This document shows, one piece after another, positions 52,056 to 61,184 of a DNA stretch of 64,000 bases (position 1 is the stretch's first letter; each line of letters starts with the position of its first letter). The notes under the pieces were generated by a model. It made no database searches. It saw only the letters and a list, made by a program, of their open reading frames with translations, and was not told where the DNA came from. The stretch is from Gemmatimonadota bacterium (GTDB lineage: Bacteria > Latescibacterota > UBA2968 > UBA8231). Made by a program: the position numbers and the translations under genes. The stretch lies in the NCBI GenBank assembly GCA_018660835.1, contig JABJJN010000091.1, positions 1 through 64,000 of the forward strand, written 5' to 3'.

Positions 52056-53276
52056 TTGGCTGTGGACGCCAACTACGATGAAGGGCTCATTCCCTCATAC
52101 GATTTGCCCGATCCGTTGGTCGATTCTGAGGGTCAGCCGGTCCAATCGGTTGAGATGTGGCGACAGCAGCGTCGGCCTCACATCCTGCAGCTGTTTGAAG
52201 AGCATGTCTATGGTCGGATCCCGGGGCCGGCGAGCCAGACGACAGCCGAAATCCTGGAAGAAGGCGCCGCCTTCGACGGTCGCGCTCACCGACAGCAGAT
52301 TCGACTTCACTTCCACGGCAATGGCGAACATACCCACGCGGACATCCTGCTCTATGCTCCGACCCGTGCGACCAACCCGGCCCCCGCCTTCCTGGGTCTG
52401 AGTTTTTTCGGTAACCACGCCGTCACCGATGACCCGGCAGTTCTTCTCTCGTGCGCATGGATGCGCCCCGACGCCAACAGTGGCATTGTGGATCATCGTG
52501 CATCGGCAGCTTCACGAGGTGTCAACGCATCTCGCTGGTCGATTGAACGCATCATCGACAGCGGCTACGCATTGGTCACGGCTTACTGTGGCGACTTTGA
52601 TCCTGACTTTGACGATGGATATGCCAATGGCGTTCATCCTCTGTTCTTTCACCCCGGGCAAATACAACCTGCCGCCAACGACTGGGGGACGATCGGGGCA
52701 TGGACCTGGGGACTTCGCCGCATCCTTGATTTTCTCGAAATCTGCCCGCAGATCGATGCCACCCGCGTCGCTGTGATGGGACACTCTCGCTTGGGCAAGA
52801 CGGCACTGTGGGCTGGTGCGACGGACGAGCGTTTTGCCATGGTGATCTCCAATGATTCCGGGTGTGGTGGCGCGGCGCTATCGCGGCGACGCTTCGGTGA
52901 GACCATCGCGCGCATCAACCGGACCTTCCCACACTGGTTCTGTAACAACTTTCGCGTCTATGATGATGCGGAGCAGACTTGCCCCGTTGACCAACATCAG
53001 CTGATCGCGCTCATGGCTCCTCGTCCTGTCTATGTGGCCAGCGCCACTGAAGACCGATGGGCCGACCCAAAAGGAGAATTTCTGGCCGCCCTTCACGCCG
53101 GCCCCGTCTATGAGTTGCTCGGCAAGCAGGCACTGACCATCGACCGGCTGCCGGAGGGGGGAAAGGTCTGCAACGATGGTGATATCGCCTATCATCTGCG
53201 CGTCGGCGGGCACGACGTGACCGACTGGGATTGGCAACAGTGGTTGTACGCTGCTGATCGACACCTGCAGGCTTAA
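52056..53276 (+). CDS. CE15 glucuronoyl esterase-like protein, no signal peptide
   Basis: 406 residues; start at TTG 52056 (GGTGG 6 bases upstream), or GTG at 52062. NYDEG at the start and the catalytic motif VMGHSRLGKTALWAG (Ser244) are hallmarks of carbohydrate esterase family 15. SNDSGCGGAALSRRRFGE follows, with Asp267 in the position often occupied by Glu; His386 in VGGHDVTDWDW completes the triad. CE15 enzymes cleave the ester between 4-O-methyl-glucuronate and lignin or other alcohols. Most known ones are secreted, whereas this one has no leader, so a cytoplasmic ester of an imported uronate is the likely substrate. Followed by a beta-propeller gene. Confidence 0.88.
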   Translation: MAVDANYDEGLIPSYDLPDPLVDSEGQPVQSVEMWRQQRRPHILQLFEEHVYGRIPGPASQTTAEILEEGAAFDGRAHRQQIRLHFHGNGEHTHADILLYAPTRATNPAPAFLGLSFFGNHAVTDDPAVLLSCAWMRPDANSGIVDHRASAASRGVNASRWSIERIIDSGYALVTAYCGDFDPDFDDGYANGVHPLFFHPGQIQPAANDWGTIGAWTWGLRRILDFLEICPQIDATRVAVMGHSRLGKTALWAGATDERFAMVISNDSGCGGAALSRRRFGETIARINRTFPHWFCNNFRVYDDAEQTCPVDQHQLIALMAPRPVYVASATEDRWADPKGEFLAALHAGPVYELLGKQALTIDRLPEGGKVCNDGDIAYHLRVGGHDVTDWDWQQWLYAADRHLQA

Positions 53277-53295
53277 GACAGATGTGGAAAACGCA

Positions 53296-54327
53296 ATGAC
53301 ACAGTGGATTCGTTGGCGTAGCGAAGCACCCATCCTGCAAGCCGACAGGGCATGGGAACAGGACGCGAGACTCAGCGCCGTGTCTCTTCATGTCGTCCCC
53401 GATAGCGGCTTGTTGCGCCTCTATTATCTGGCCACGTTCCGCGATCGCCCGCTGGACAATGTTCTGTGTGTCGCTGAATCCAACACGGGACACACATGGG
53501 AGAAGCCCGATCTGGGCGACGGCACGAACATCGTCATGAACAGTTCCGGTCACGAGACGGGCTGGGGTGTATTTATGCCGACACGGATTCTATACGATCC
53601 TCAGGAAGATCAACCCAAGTGGCGTTGGAAGATGGTTTTGTGGGAACGGCCCATTGCCGATACGAAGGCCGGAATTTGCCTGGCCGTGAGCGAGGATGGG
53701 TTGGCGTGGTCGCATTTGCACGAGCGCCCTATCATCACCGGTGCCAATGACGCCATGTCGATGATCGCCGTCGTGCCTGGAACGAAGGCGCCTCGTGATG
53801 GACAGTTTCTGTTGTATCAACAAACCTGGAAACACAATCCAACGCTACCAAAAGAGCGGGACAATCTCGTCGATCTGCATCGACGCGTGTCATTGTGGTT
53901 CAATGCGGGCTCCTTTGCTGGTTCCTGGACGGGGCCGATCACGATCCTCGAACCAGATGAACAGGATCCCGCTGATCTGCAGCACTATTGGCTGTCTCCC
54001 TACGCGACCCGATCGGGATACGGTGGACTATTGTTGTGCCATCATACCCAGGACCAGACGATGGACGTCCAACGAGTCACGAGTGACGATGGCTGGTCTT
54101 GGAGCCGAGCGGACGATCGACAACCCCTGCTGCCACTGGGTGAGCGCGGACGCTTTGATTGTGGCATGGTGACAGCTTCGTCGATGCCCTGCCGCTTTGG
54201 CGATCAGGTGCTTCTCCCTTATAACGGGCGGGCCACCGTCCACGATCAACTACAACGATATCCCGGGGACGCAGCGATAGATCCTGGGATTGGATTGGTT
54301 GAACTGGATCCCGGTATCTTGGATTGA
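53296..54327 (+). CDS. Five-bladed beta-propeller glycosidase-like protein (GH43/GH117-like)
   Basis: 343 residues from ATG 53296 (GGAA 6 bases upstream); an in-frame GTG at 53284 lies 7 bases after the CE15 stop. Blades end in LLRLYYLATFR, WKMVLWERP, FLLYQQTWK and GGLLLCHHTQD-type strands. The central block NDAMSMIAVV and YWLSPYATRSGYGG carry acidic and aromatic candidates, but the catalytic triad is not obvious. No signal peptide. It is coupled to the CE15 gene upstream and a Gfo/Idh gene downstream, consistent with a uronate-oligosaccharide pathway. Related to the protein at 36594-37547. Confidence 0.75.
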   Translation: MTQWIRWRSEAPILQADRAWEQDARLSAVSLHVVPDSGLLRLYYLATFRDRPLDNVLCVAESNTGHTWEKPDLGDGTNIVMNSSGHETGWGVFMPTRILYDPQEDQPKWRWKMVLWERPIADTKAGICLAVSEDGLAWSHLHERPIITGANDAMSMIAVVPGTKAPRDGQFLLYQQTWKHNPTLPKERDNLVDLHRRVSLWFNAGSFAGSWTGPITILEPDEQDPADLQHYWLSPYATRSGYGGLLLCHHTQDQTMDVQRVTSDDGWSWSRADDRQPLLPLGERGRFDCGMVTASSMPCRFGDQVLLPYNGRATVHDQLQRYPGDAAIDPGIGLVELDPGILD

Positions 54328-54360
54328 ATCGCGGATCGCAAAATCGCGGATCGCAAAATC
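54327..54360. repeat. 15-bp tandem direct repeat, about 2.3 copies
   Basis: The unit AATCGCGGATCGCAA occurs at 54327-54341 and again at 54342-54356, followed by AATC. It begins in the stop codon of the beta-propeller gene and ends 18 bases before the Gfo/Idh ATG. Length variation here would alter the intergenic spacing. Function unknown. Confidence 0.8.
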
Positions 54361-54377
54361 AAGGATGAGACAACTCC

Positions 54378-55685
54378 ATGAGTAGCACACCACTCGACGC
54401 AGTGATTGTTGGCGCCGGACATCGAGCCATGACCTATGCGTCCTATGCCAAACACCATCCAGAGCAGTTGCGCATCGTTGGCGTAGCAGATCTGCTGGAG
54501 GATCGGCGCAGGATGGTGCAAAAAGACTACGACGTGCCCGATGATCGCCTATTTGCTACCGCCGAAGACCTGGCGGCGGCGGGAAAGATTGGTGACATCG
54601 TCATCAATGGAACGATGGATCACCAGCACGTGCCGACTGCCTTGCCTTTGTTGGAGGCGGGCTATCACATGTTGCTTGAGAAACCCTTCGCCACCAGCGA
54701 ACAACAGATGTGGCAACTCGTGGATGCCGCTGCCCAGCACAAGCGTCATGTATCCATCTGTCACGTGTTGCGGTATGCCCCATTCTACGCCGCCATTCGA
54801 CAGAAGATCGAGGACGGGATTCTCGGTGATCTGATCAACATTCAGGCTGTCGAGCACGTTTCCTATCACCATATGGGTGTCGGATTTGTCCGCGGCAAAT
54901 GGAGTCAGGAAGCCTTTTGCGAGTCGACGATGTTGATGGCCAAGTCCTGCCACGATCTGGATCTGATCGCCTGGATGCATTCTGGCGTGCCCGTGTCTCG
55001 GGTGTCGAGTTTTGGCAGCAATTTTCAGTTCCGACCCGAGCGCGCCCCGGAAGGGGCCGGGACGCGTTGTCTGGTCGATTGTCCCATTGAGTCGGACTGC
55101 CTCTATTCAGCACGCAAACACTATATCGACCATCCGCAACGCTGGTCTTTTTACGTCTGGGACAGCCTGGAACACATGGACACGGCGCCGACGATCGAAG
55201 ACAAGATCGCTTCGCTGAAGGGAGACAATCCCTATGGCCGGTGCGTGTGGAAATGTGACAATGACGTCGTTGATCATCAGTCTGTCGTGGCGGAATTCGA
55301 GGACGGCTGCACGGCAACGTTGAACATGATCGGTGGCTCATCGAAGCCCACGCGCTCTATTCATCTGGTGGGAACCAGAGGCGAAATACAGGGCGTGTTG
55401 GAGGATTCCACCTTTACCATCCGACACATCGACCCACGTCCCGGACATGAATACGACGAGGAAGTCGTAGACCTTCGCGTGGGTGGTGATATGACCGGTG
55501 CTTTTGGTGGCCATGGCGGCGGTGATCTGCGACTCGTTGAAGATTTTCTCAAAGTCGTGCGTGGGGAGGCGCCCTCGTTGTCGACGACGAGTATCGAAGA
55601 TTCTGTCACCGGTCACTTGCTTGGATTCTGCGCCGATCGTTCGCGTCGGGAGGGACGCGTCATCGATGTAGAGATGGCGCGATAG
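54378..55685 (+). CDS. Gfo/Idh/MocA oxidoreductase with a three-cysteine insertion
   Basis: 435 residues. The NAD(P) motif is VIVGAGHRAMTYAS (9-22), the EKP motif is MLLEKPFATS, and the dyad region is AKSCHDLDLIAWM. A metal-site-like insertion reads Cys231-x3-Cys235-x5-Cys241 (RCLVDCPIESDCLYSARK), seen in one subgroup of this family; a fourth ligand may be a nearby His. C-terminal GGSSKPTRSIHLVGTRGEI and GGHGGGDLRLVEDF are also subgroup features. Cytoplasmic. It follows the CE15 esterase and beta-propeller genes and probably oxidises a product of those enzymes. Confidence 0.9.
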   Translation: MSSTPLDAVIVGAGHRAMTYASYAKHHPEQLRIVGVADLLEDRRRMVQKDYDVPDDRLFATAEDLAAAGKIGDIVINGTMDHQHVPTALPLLEAGYHMLLEKPFATSEQQMWQLVDAAAQHKRHVSICHVLRYAPFYAAIRQKIEDGILGDLINIQAVEHVSYHHMGVGFVRGKWSQEAFCESTMLMAKSCHDLDLIAWMHSGVPVSRVSSFGSNFQFRPERAPEGAGTRCLVDCPIESDCLYSARKHYIDHPQRWSFYVWDSLEHMDTAPTIEDKIASLKGDNPYGRCVWKCDNDVVDHQSVVAEFEDGCTATLNMIGGSSKPTRSIHLVGTRGEIQGVLEDSTFTIRHIDPRPGHEYDEEVVDLRVGGDMTGAFGGHGGGDLRLVEDFLKVVRGEAPSLSTTSIEDSVTGHLLGFCADRSRREGRVIDVEMAR

Positions 55686-55704
55686 GACGTAAGATGGGGC
55701 CCAC

Positions 55705-56148
55705 ATGAATGTCTTCGCCTACGGCACGCTCACCTTCGCCCAGGTAATGGAAACGGTCACGGGCATGGCGTTCACCTGCGAGTCGGCCCTCCTGCCAGGA
55801 TTTGCGCGCTATGGATTGCGCGGTGAATCCTATCCTGCACTCGTCCCCGAAGCCGCACGCGCGACAGACGGGATTCTGTGGCGAGATGTCGATGACGTCA
55901 GCCTGCAACAACTCGATGCGTTCGAAGGCGCGTGGTACGAACGTGCCATCGTCTCGGTACTGGTCGGCGATCCACCTGATGAGTCGGCGCCTGTGGAAGC
56001 AGTCACATACGTTCTTGTGGAAACACAGCATCGGCGCTTGAATCGGCGACGCTGGAGTCGCGATCGCTTCGAAACTCACCATCTGGCGCAGTTCCTAAAG
56101 TGGTACCGATCGAATCCATCTCCATCTCCTTCACAAGGCGCCCCCTAA
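55705..56148 (+). CDS. Gamma-glutamylcyclotransferase-like (AIG2/GGCT) protein
   Basis: 147 residues. The substrate-binding motif is VFAYGTLTF (YGTL, residues 6-9). The catalytic Glu lies in LDAFEGAWYERAIV. VEAVTYVLVE and the Trp/Arg-rich tail complete the small beta-barrel. Family members cleave gamma-glutamyl amines or form 5-oxoproline; substrate not visible. It starts 19 bases after the Gfo/Idh gene, followed by a DUF423 gene 6 bases later, so these smaller genes ride on the same transcript. Confidence 0.92.
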   Translation: MNVFAYGTLTFAQVMETVTGMAFTCESALLPGFARYGLRGESYPALVPEAARATDGILWRDVDDVSLQQLDAFEGAWYERAIVSVLVGDPPDESAPVEAVTYVLVETQHRRLNRRRWSRDRFETHHLAQFLKWYRSNPSPSPSQGAP

Positions 56149-56154
56149 GACACC

Positions 56155-56535
56155 ATGACCGACACGTCCCGACTCTTCATCTGTCTCGGTGCCATCGCCA
56201 TGGCGACCGCCGTGGCACTTGGTGCCTTTGGCGCCCATGCACTACGCGCACGCCTGGAGCCTGCGGACCTGGCGATCTGGCACACAGCTGTGCAATACCA
56301 CCTGATTCACGCCCTCGGACTATTCGCCGTCGCCGGTGTCACTCACCTACTTCCTGAGGTGGCAGGGCCACGGATGGCGGGGTGGCTGATGCTTGCGGGC
56401 ATTCTGCTGTTTTCGGGTTCGCTCTATGTGCTCGTACTCACTGGCAGCCGCTGGTTGGGTGCCGTGACCCCGCTGGGAGGGGCCGCATTCATCGCAGCCT
56501 GGGTGTTGGTTGCTTTCAGCGCCTGGCGGACATAA
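56155..56535 (+). CDS. DUF423 (YgdD-like) inner-membrane protein
   Basis: 126 residues with four hydrophobic helices. The family motifs GAFGAHALRARLEPADLAIWHTAVQYHLIHALGL and FSGSLYVLVLTGSRWLGAVTPLGGAAFI are complete (quoted in parts: GAFGAHAL, YHLIHALGL, FSGSLYVL, GAVTPLGG). YgdD-like proteins are small membrane proteins of unknown function. The ATG is 6 bases after the GGCT stop and the LLM gene follows 3 bases later. Confidence 0.95.
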   Translation: MTDTSRLFICLGAIAMATAVALGAFGAHALRARLEPADLAIWHTAVQYHLIHALGLFAVAGVTHLLPEVAGPRMAGWLMLAGILLFSGSLYVLVLTGSRWLGAVTPLGGAAFIAAWVLVAFSAWRT

Positions 56536-56538
56536 GCC

Positions 56539-57549
56539 ATGAGATTCTCAATTCTCGACCTGGCACCCATTCGGCAAGGGTCCGATGCGGCACGCGCCTA
56601 TGCCATCATGGCTGCTCAGGCACAGTGTGCCGAAGGTCTGGGCTATCACCGCTACTGGCTGGCCGAACATCATAACATGGGTGGAATCGGTAGCACGGCG
56701 ACGAGTGTCCTCATCGGTCATGTCGCCGGCGAAACGGCGACGATTCGCGTCGGTTCCGGTGGCATCATGTTGCCCAACCATCCGCCTCTCGTGATCGCCG
56801 AACAATTCGGCACCCTTGAGTCTCTGTATCCAAAACGAATCGATCTGGGACTCGGACGGGCACCCGGAACCGATCAGCTGACTGCCCGCGCCTTGCGTCG
56901 GGAACGCTTCGGCGCAGAACATGACTTCCCGCGGGACGTACTCGAGTTGCAGGCCTATTTCCAGGATGCCGCCCAGGATCAGCCGGTACGCGCCATCCCG
57001 GGTGCTGGACTGCGCGTACCGATCTGGCTACTGGGATCCAGCTTATTCAGCGCCAAACTGGCATCCCATATAGGACTTCCCTATGCCTTTGCCGCGCATT
57101 TCGCGCCCACAGATCTGATGGACGCACTGAAAGTCTATCGCGAAGATTTCCAGCCCTCAGCGCAGCTTGAGAAGCCCTACGCAATGGTGGGGATCAATGT
57201 CGTAGCAGCTGATACTGACAAAGAGGCGCGTCGACTGTATACGTCCATGCAGATGCAGTCCGTCGACATGGTTCGCGGCCGCCGCGATCCACTCGCACCA
57301 CCGATCGATGACATCGAGACCTATTGGTCGGCACAGGAGAAGGCAGCGGTGGAACACAAATTGGCCTGCTCCTTTGTGGGTTCCGCGAACACGCTGACCG
57401 AATCGCTGGCCTATTTCCTGAAACACACGCAGGCAGACGAACTCATCGTCAATGTGCGCATTCACGACCCTGCAGCTGCCCTTCAATGTCTGACGGTGCT
57501 GGCTGAGGTACGAGACAGACTGGCTGCGGCACAGACTCAGCCGGCGTAA
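56539..57549 (+). CDS. LLM-class flavin-dependent oxidoreductase (luciferase-like monooxygenase)
   Basis: 336 residues. The N-terminal block AEGLGYHRYWLAEHHN and the GSGGIMLPNHPPLVIAEQFGTL strand are conserved in bacterial luciferase-like enzymes; RIDLGLGRAPGTD binds FMN. The C-terminal SFVGSANTLTESLAYFLKHTQADELIVN is typical. It uses FMN or F420 (FMN more likely for this subgroup, which is similar to YhbW-type proteins) to oxidise an organic substrate. It is the last gene of the 52-57.5 kb plus-strand run; its stop overlaps the convergent SMP-30 gene by 13 bases. Confidence 0.93.
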   Translation: MRFSILDLAPIRQGSDAARAYAIMAAQAQCAEGLGYHRYWLAEHHNMGGIGSTATSVLIGHVAGETATIRVGSGGIMLPNHPPLVIAEQFGTLESLYPKRIDLGLGRAPGTDQLTARALRRERFGAEHDFPRDVLELQAYFQDAAQDQPVRAIPGAGLRVPIWLLGSSLFSAKLASHIGLPYAFAAHFAPTDLMDALKVYREDFQPSAQLEKPYAMVGINVVAADTDKEARRLYTSMQMQSVDMVRGRRDPLAPPIDDIETYWSAQEKAAVEHKLACSFVGSANTLTESLAYFLKHTQADELIVNVRIHDPAAALQCLTVLAEVRDRLAAAQTQPA

Positions 57550-58415
57550 CTGAAGGCAGGCACACCAGCCACACCGGGATCTACTTTTACCAAACAACCT
57601 GCCAATGGCTGTGCTGCCAGCGCCTGTTCGTCCAAACCGACGACGGCGGACGTGATGTAGAGCTCGTCCAGATGGGCGCCACCAAAGGCACACGAGGTGA
57701 CACGCTCGAAGGGTAGCTTGATTTCCTTTATGAGCTGCCCTGTACGCGGGTCGTACTGGCGAACCGCCCAGCCGCCGAAGACGGCAACCCACAGATTTCC
57801 ATCGACATCGATCGACATACCGTCGAATCCGCCTTCGCCTTCATTCACAACGACAACTCGTTCGTTGCTGATGTTTCCCGTGGCTTTGTCGTAGTCGAAA
57901 GCGCGTACTGTGTTGGCCGCAGTACAGATGTAGTACATCGTTTGCTCGTCTGCCGTCCACACAATGCCATTGGAGATGGCCACGGGGCGAAGTTTCTCCG
58001 TCACAGTCCCTTGTTCGTCCAGGCAATAGAGGGCCCCCGCATCGGCTTGACCATTGAATTCCATCGTCCCAGCCCAGAAGCGTCCCGCCGGATCGCACTT
58101 TCCGTCATTGAAGCGATTTGCCGGAATGTGACGTTCCGGATCTGCGATGGGTGTGATTTTCTCCGACGTTGGATCCAGGAAGGCAAAACCATTGTGCAAT
58201 GCCAGCACCAGACCGCCTGCAGCCCTTTTGACGACGGTGCCCACCGCCTGCGCCGTGGGAATCGTTCGATTGCTACCGGTGGCCGGGTCGTAGATGTAGA
58301 GTTCGTGGCTGAGGATATCGATCCAGTAGAGCACACTCTCTTCCGGGTCCCACAGCGAGCCTTCGCCGACGATGGTGCGTTTTTCGACGATCAGTTCCGG
58401 TGTAGTGGTACTCAT
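57537..58415 (-). CDS. SMP-30/gluconolactonase family protein
   Basis: 292 residues from ATG 58415 (GGAG 7 bases upstream); the frame extends to 58496 without further features. Metal ligands match SMP-30: Glu18 (VGEGSLWD), Asn149 (AISNGIVW) and Asp198 (GFDGMSID). The substrate segment ANRFNDGKCDPAGRFWAGTM is intact. A six-bladed propeller lactonase that opens aldono-lactones produced by sugar dehydrogenases. Cytoplasmic. Its 3' end overlaps the LLM gene by 13 bases; it is divergent from hrpB. Confidence 0.95.
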   Translation of the reverse strand: MSTTTPELIVEKRTIVGEGSLWDPEESVLYWIDILSHELYIYDPATGSNRTIPTAQAVGTVVKRAAGGLVLALHNGFAFLDPTSEKITPIADPERHIPANRFNDGKCDPAGRFWAGTMEFNGQADAGALYCLDEQGTVTEKLRPVAISNGIVWTADEQTMYYICTAANTVRAFDYDKATGNISNERVVVVNEGEGGFDGMSIDVDGNLWVAVFGGWAVRQYDPRTGQLIKEIKLPFERVTSCAFGGAHLDELYITSAVVGLDEQALAAQPLAGCLVKVDPGVAGVPAFSYAG

Positions 58416-58509
58416 CGTTGTCTCCTTTTCGCTCAAGTGCGTATGGTAGAGGCGCCGAGTTTTTATCCTGTTCTTGCTGGTTTCTTTTCTGGGCAACGGT
58501 AGAGATCAC

Positions 58510-61080
58510 GTGACGTCACCACAATATCCGGCTTTGCCCATCCATGCGATCTCGGCTCAGATTGTGTCTGAACTGTCGTCCATCGGTGCCCTCGTGTTGT
58601 GTGCACCCACCGGTTCAGGCAAAACGACACAGGTGCCGCAGATTCTGCTGCGATCTGGTCTGGATCATGGTGGCAACATTCTCGTCCTTCAACCACGCCG
58701 GCTCGCGACACGACTCGTGGCCACTCGTGTCGCCGATGAGATGGGCACCTCCCTTGGCGATGTGGTCGGTTTTCAGACACGACTCGAATCACGCCACAGT
58801 GCCAATACGCGGATTCTGTTTCTGACAGAAGGATTGTTTCTGCGTCGTCTGTTGAGCGACCCGCAGCTGACGGGCATCGGCGCCGTCATTATCGATGAAT
58901 TTCATGAACGATCCCTTGCAGCGGACATGGCGCTGGGGCTATGTCGGCAGCTGCGTGCTGCGGGTCGAAAGGATCTGCAGCTCGTCGTCATGTCCGCGAC
59001 CCTCGATGCCAATCAGGTCGCCCAGTGGTTGGGTTGCAACGCACTTGAGGCGCAGGGACGCACATATCCGGTACACATCGACTATGTGGCAGACAGCGTC
59101 GAGGTGCCCTTGTGGGAACGTGCCGCCAGGGCCTTGCAGCAGTGGCTTGCTTCAGGACAGGACGGGCACGTACTCGTTTTCATGCCGGGTGCCTACGAGA
59201 TCCGCCGCTGTGTCGAGTTGTTTTCTGCACGATGGCGTGCCGACAGGCAAGACCTTGAAGTCGTGCCGCTGCACGGAAGCCTGACGCCAAAGGAACAGGA
59301 CCGCGCCGTGGCATCCAGTGCACGCCGCAAGATCATTGTGTCGACGAATGTCGCCGAAACGTCGATCACGATCGACGGTATTGGCTGTGTCATCGATGCT
59401 GGACTTGCACGAGTCGCACGTTTTGATCCGGCCCGGGGTGTGAACTCCCTGCTGGTTGAGCGCATTTCCATGGCCTCGGCGCAGCAACGGGCTGGACGTG
59501 CGGGACGCACGGCACCGGGAACATGCCTGCGCCTTTGGCCGCGATCCGAGTCTCATGCCCGCGTGCAACAAGACACACCGGAAGTGGAACGGGTGGATCT
59601 ATCACAGGCGGTGTTGCAGCTGGCCGCCATGGGATGTGCTGCGGTGGATTTTGCCTGGCTGGACCTTCCCCCCACACAGCGCCTGACAGATGCGGCGGAT
59701 CAGCTGAAGAGACTCGGGGCCCTGGATGAACTTGGCACGCTGACGGCCGCCGGTCGTGCGATGGCCAACATTCCCGCCCACCCGCGATTGGCACGCCTGC
59801 TGTCGCTGGCCACCGACCGCGGTGTCGGTGATCGGGCTGCCGTTTGGGCGGCGCTGATCTCGGAACGAGACATTTGCCTGCGCCCCATCGCGAATCGCTA
59901 CCGAACCATGGCAGACGATGGCTGGCCCTCAGACTTGGTGGTCCGCGAGACAGGATTGGCAGAGGCTGCCAGGCATCGGTTCGATCCGCAACGATGTGCG
60001 ACACTTGGACTCAACGCCGCCGCCTGTCGCGAGGTTCATCGCGTAGCTGGCCAGTTTCTGCGCCTGGCGAATAATCTGCCTGGATCATCGAAGGATGAGT
60101 CCCAAACCGAGTCGGAGCCAACATCACCCGATCACAGCGCAGATGAGATGTTAGCACGCTGTCTGTTGGTGGCCTACGCCGACCATGTGGGCTTGCGACG
60201 CAACACGTCTAGCACTGCCTGCGAAATGGAAGGGCGGCGGCGAGTGCGGTTGGATCGGGACAGTTCGATCGGTGACTGCCCCACTTTCGTTGCAGTCGAA
60301 TTGCGGGAGGTAGAAGCGTCTCGCGCCGATGGCGGCGGCGTGCAGACGATTGCGTCTCTAGCGACGGCGATCGAATGGCAGTGGCTTGAGGAAGAACTGC
60401 CTGAGCAAGTCTCACCATTGTTGGAGTTGGAGTGGGACGACAATGAGAAGGCCGTCTACCAGATCGATGGCAAACGATTTGGCGCATTGCGCCTGGAACC
60501 GCGACGCCAACGTGCTCGCAATAGCGAGGCTGCCGCACAACTGATCATTGATCGTGTCCTGGAAGGCAGTCTGCAATTTGACCGTTGGGACGAGACCGTC
60601 GAATCATGGCTGGCACGAGCCCGCTGCGTGGCAGAGTGGTTTCCAGAGCGGGCACTGCTGTCCTATGAGGACGACGATCTGGCCGTCGTTATCGGCGAGA
60701 TGGTCGGTAACGCAAGCCGCTGGGGTGCCGTCCGGCAGGTAGCCGTCTTGGATCACCTTCGACATGCGCTCAGCTGGGAGGATCAGCAATTCGTGGAGAA
60801 AATGGCCCCGGAGCGAATTCAACTGCCAACCGGACATGGCATGCGAATTGTCTACACCCCGGGTGAACCTCCAAGAGGTCGCGCCAAGATCCAGGACCTC
60901 TACGACGTGAAGGCGACACCGAAGGTCGCCGCAGGTCGAGTCGGACTGTTGCTGGAAATTCTGGCACCAAACTTCCGCCCTGCGCAGATCACCGATGATC
61001 TTCCTGGATTCTGGAAACGAACCTACCCAGAGCTGAAGAAGGAACTGAAGCGACGTTATCCGAAACACGAATGGCGCTAA
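58510..61080 (+). CDS. hrpB: ATP-dependent helicase HrpB (DEAH/RHA family)
   Basis: 856 residues from GTG 58510, which places the usual short N-terminus before the helicase core; a TTG at 58474 is less likely. Walker A is CAPTGSGKT (31-39), the Walker B reads IIDEFHERS, where DEFH instead of DEAH is normal for HrpB, and MSATLDA is motif III. VAETSITIDG and AQQRAGRAGRTAPG are motifs V and VI. The C-terminal HrpB domain ends with FWKRTYPELKKELKRRYPKHEWR-type residues (quoted in part: YPELKKELKRRYPKH). It acts on RNA; its exact role is unclear. Single gene, 104 bases before the dehydratase operon. Confidence 0.96.
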   Translation: MTSPQYPALPIHAISAQIVSELSSIGALVLCAPTGSGKTTQVPQILLRSGLDHGGNILVLQPRRLATRLVATRVADEMGTSLGDVVGFQTRLESRHSANTRILFLTEGLFLRRLLSDPQLTGIGAVIIDEFHERSLAADMALGLCRQLRAAGRKDLQLVVMSATLDANQVAQWLGCNALEAQGRTYPVHIDYVADSVEVPLWERAARALQQWLASGQDGHVLVFMPGAYEIRRCVELFSARWRADRQDLEVVPLHGSLTPKEQDRAVASSARRKIIVSTNVAETSITIDGIGCVIDAGLARVARFDPARGVNSLLVERISMASAQQRAGRAGRTAPGTCLRLWPRSESHARVQQDTPEVERVDLSQAVLQLAAMGCAAVDFAWLDLPPTQRLTDAADQLKRLGALDELGTLTAAGRAMANIPAHPRLARLLSLATDRGVGDRAAVWAALISERDICLRPIANRYRTMADDGWPSDLVVRETGLAEAARHRFDPQRCATLGLNAAACREVHRVAGQFLRLANNLPGSSKDESQTESEPTSPDHSADEMLARCLLVAYADHVGLRRNTSSTACEMEGRRRVRLDRDSSIGDCPTFVAVELREVEASRADGGGVQTIASLATAIEWQWLEEELPEQVSPLLELEWDDNEKAVYQIDGKRFGALRLEPRRQRARNSEAAAQLIIDRVLEGSLQFDRWDETVESWLARARCVAEWFPERALLSYEDDDLAVVIGEMVGNASRWGAVRQVAVLDHLRHALSWEDQQFVEKMAPERIQLPTGHGMRIVYTPGEPPRGRAKIQDLYDVKATPKVAAGRVGLLLEILAPNFRPAQITDDLPGFWKRTYPELKKELKRRYPKHEWR

Positions 61081-61184
61081 GGCTCCATGCCCATTGGCGT
61101 AATGTGGTTGGCTCGCAGTTATTACCGGCGTACCTACCCTTCGACAACCCATGACCCGTACCTGCTGACGAAAGACGAGCCATC

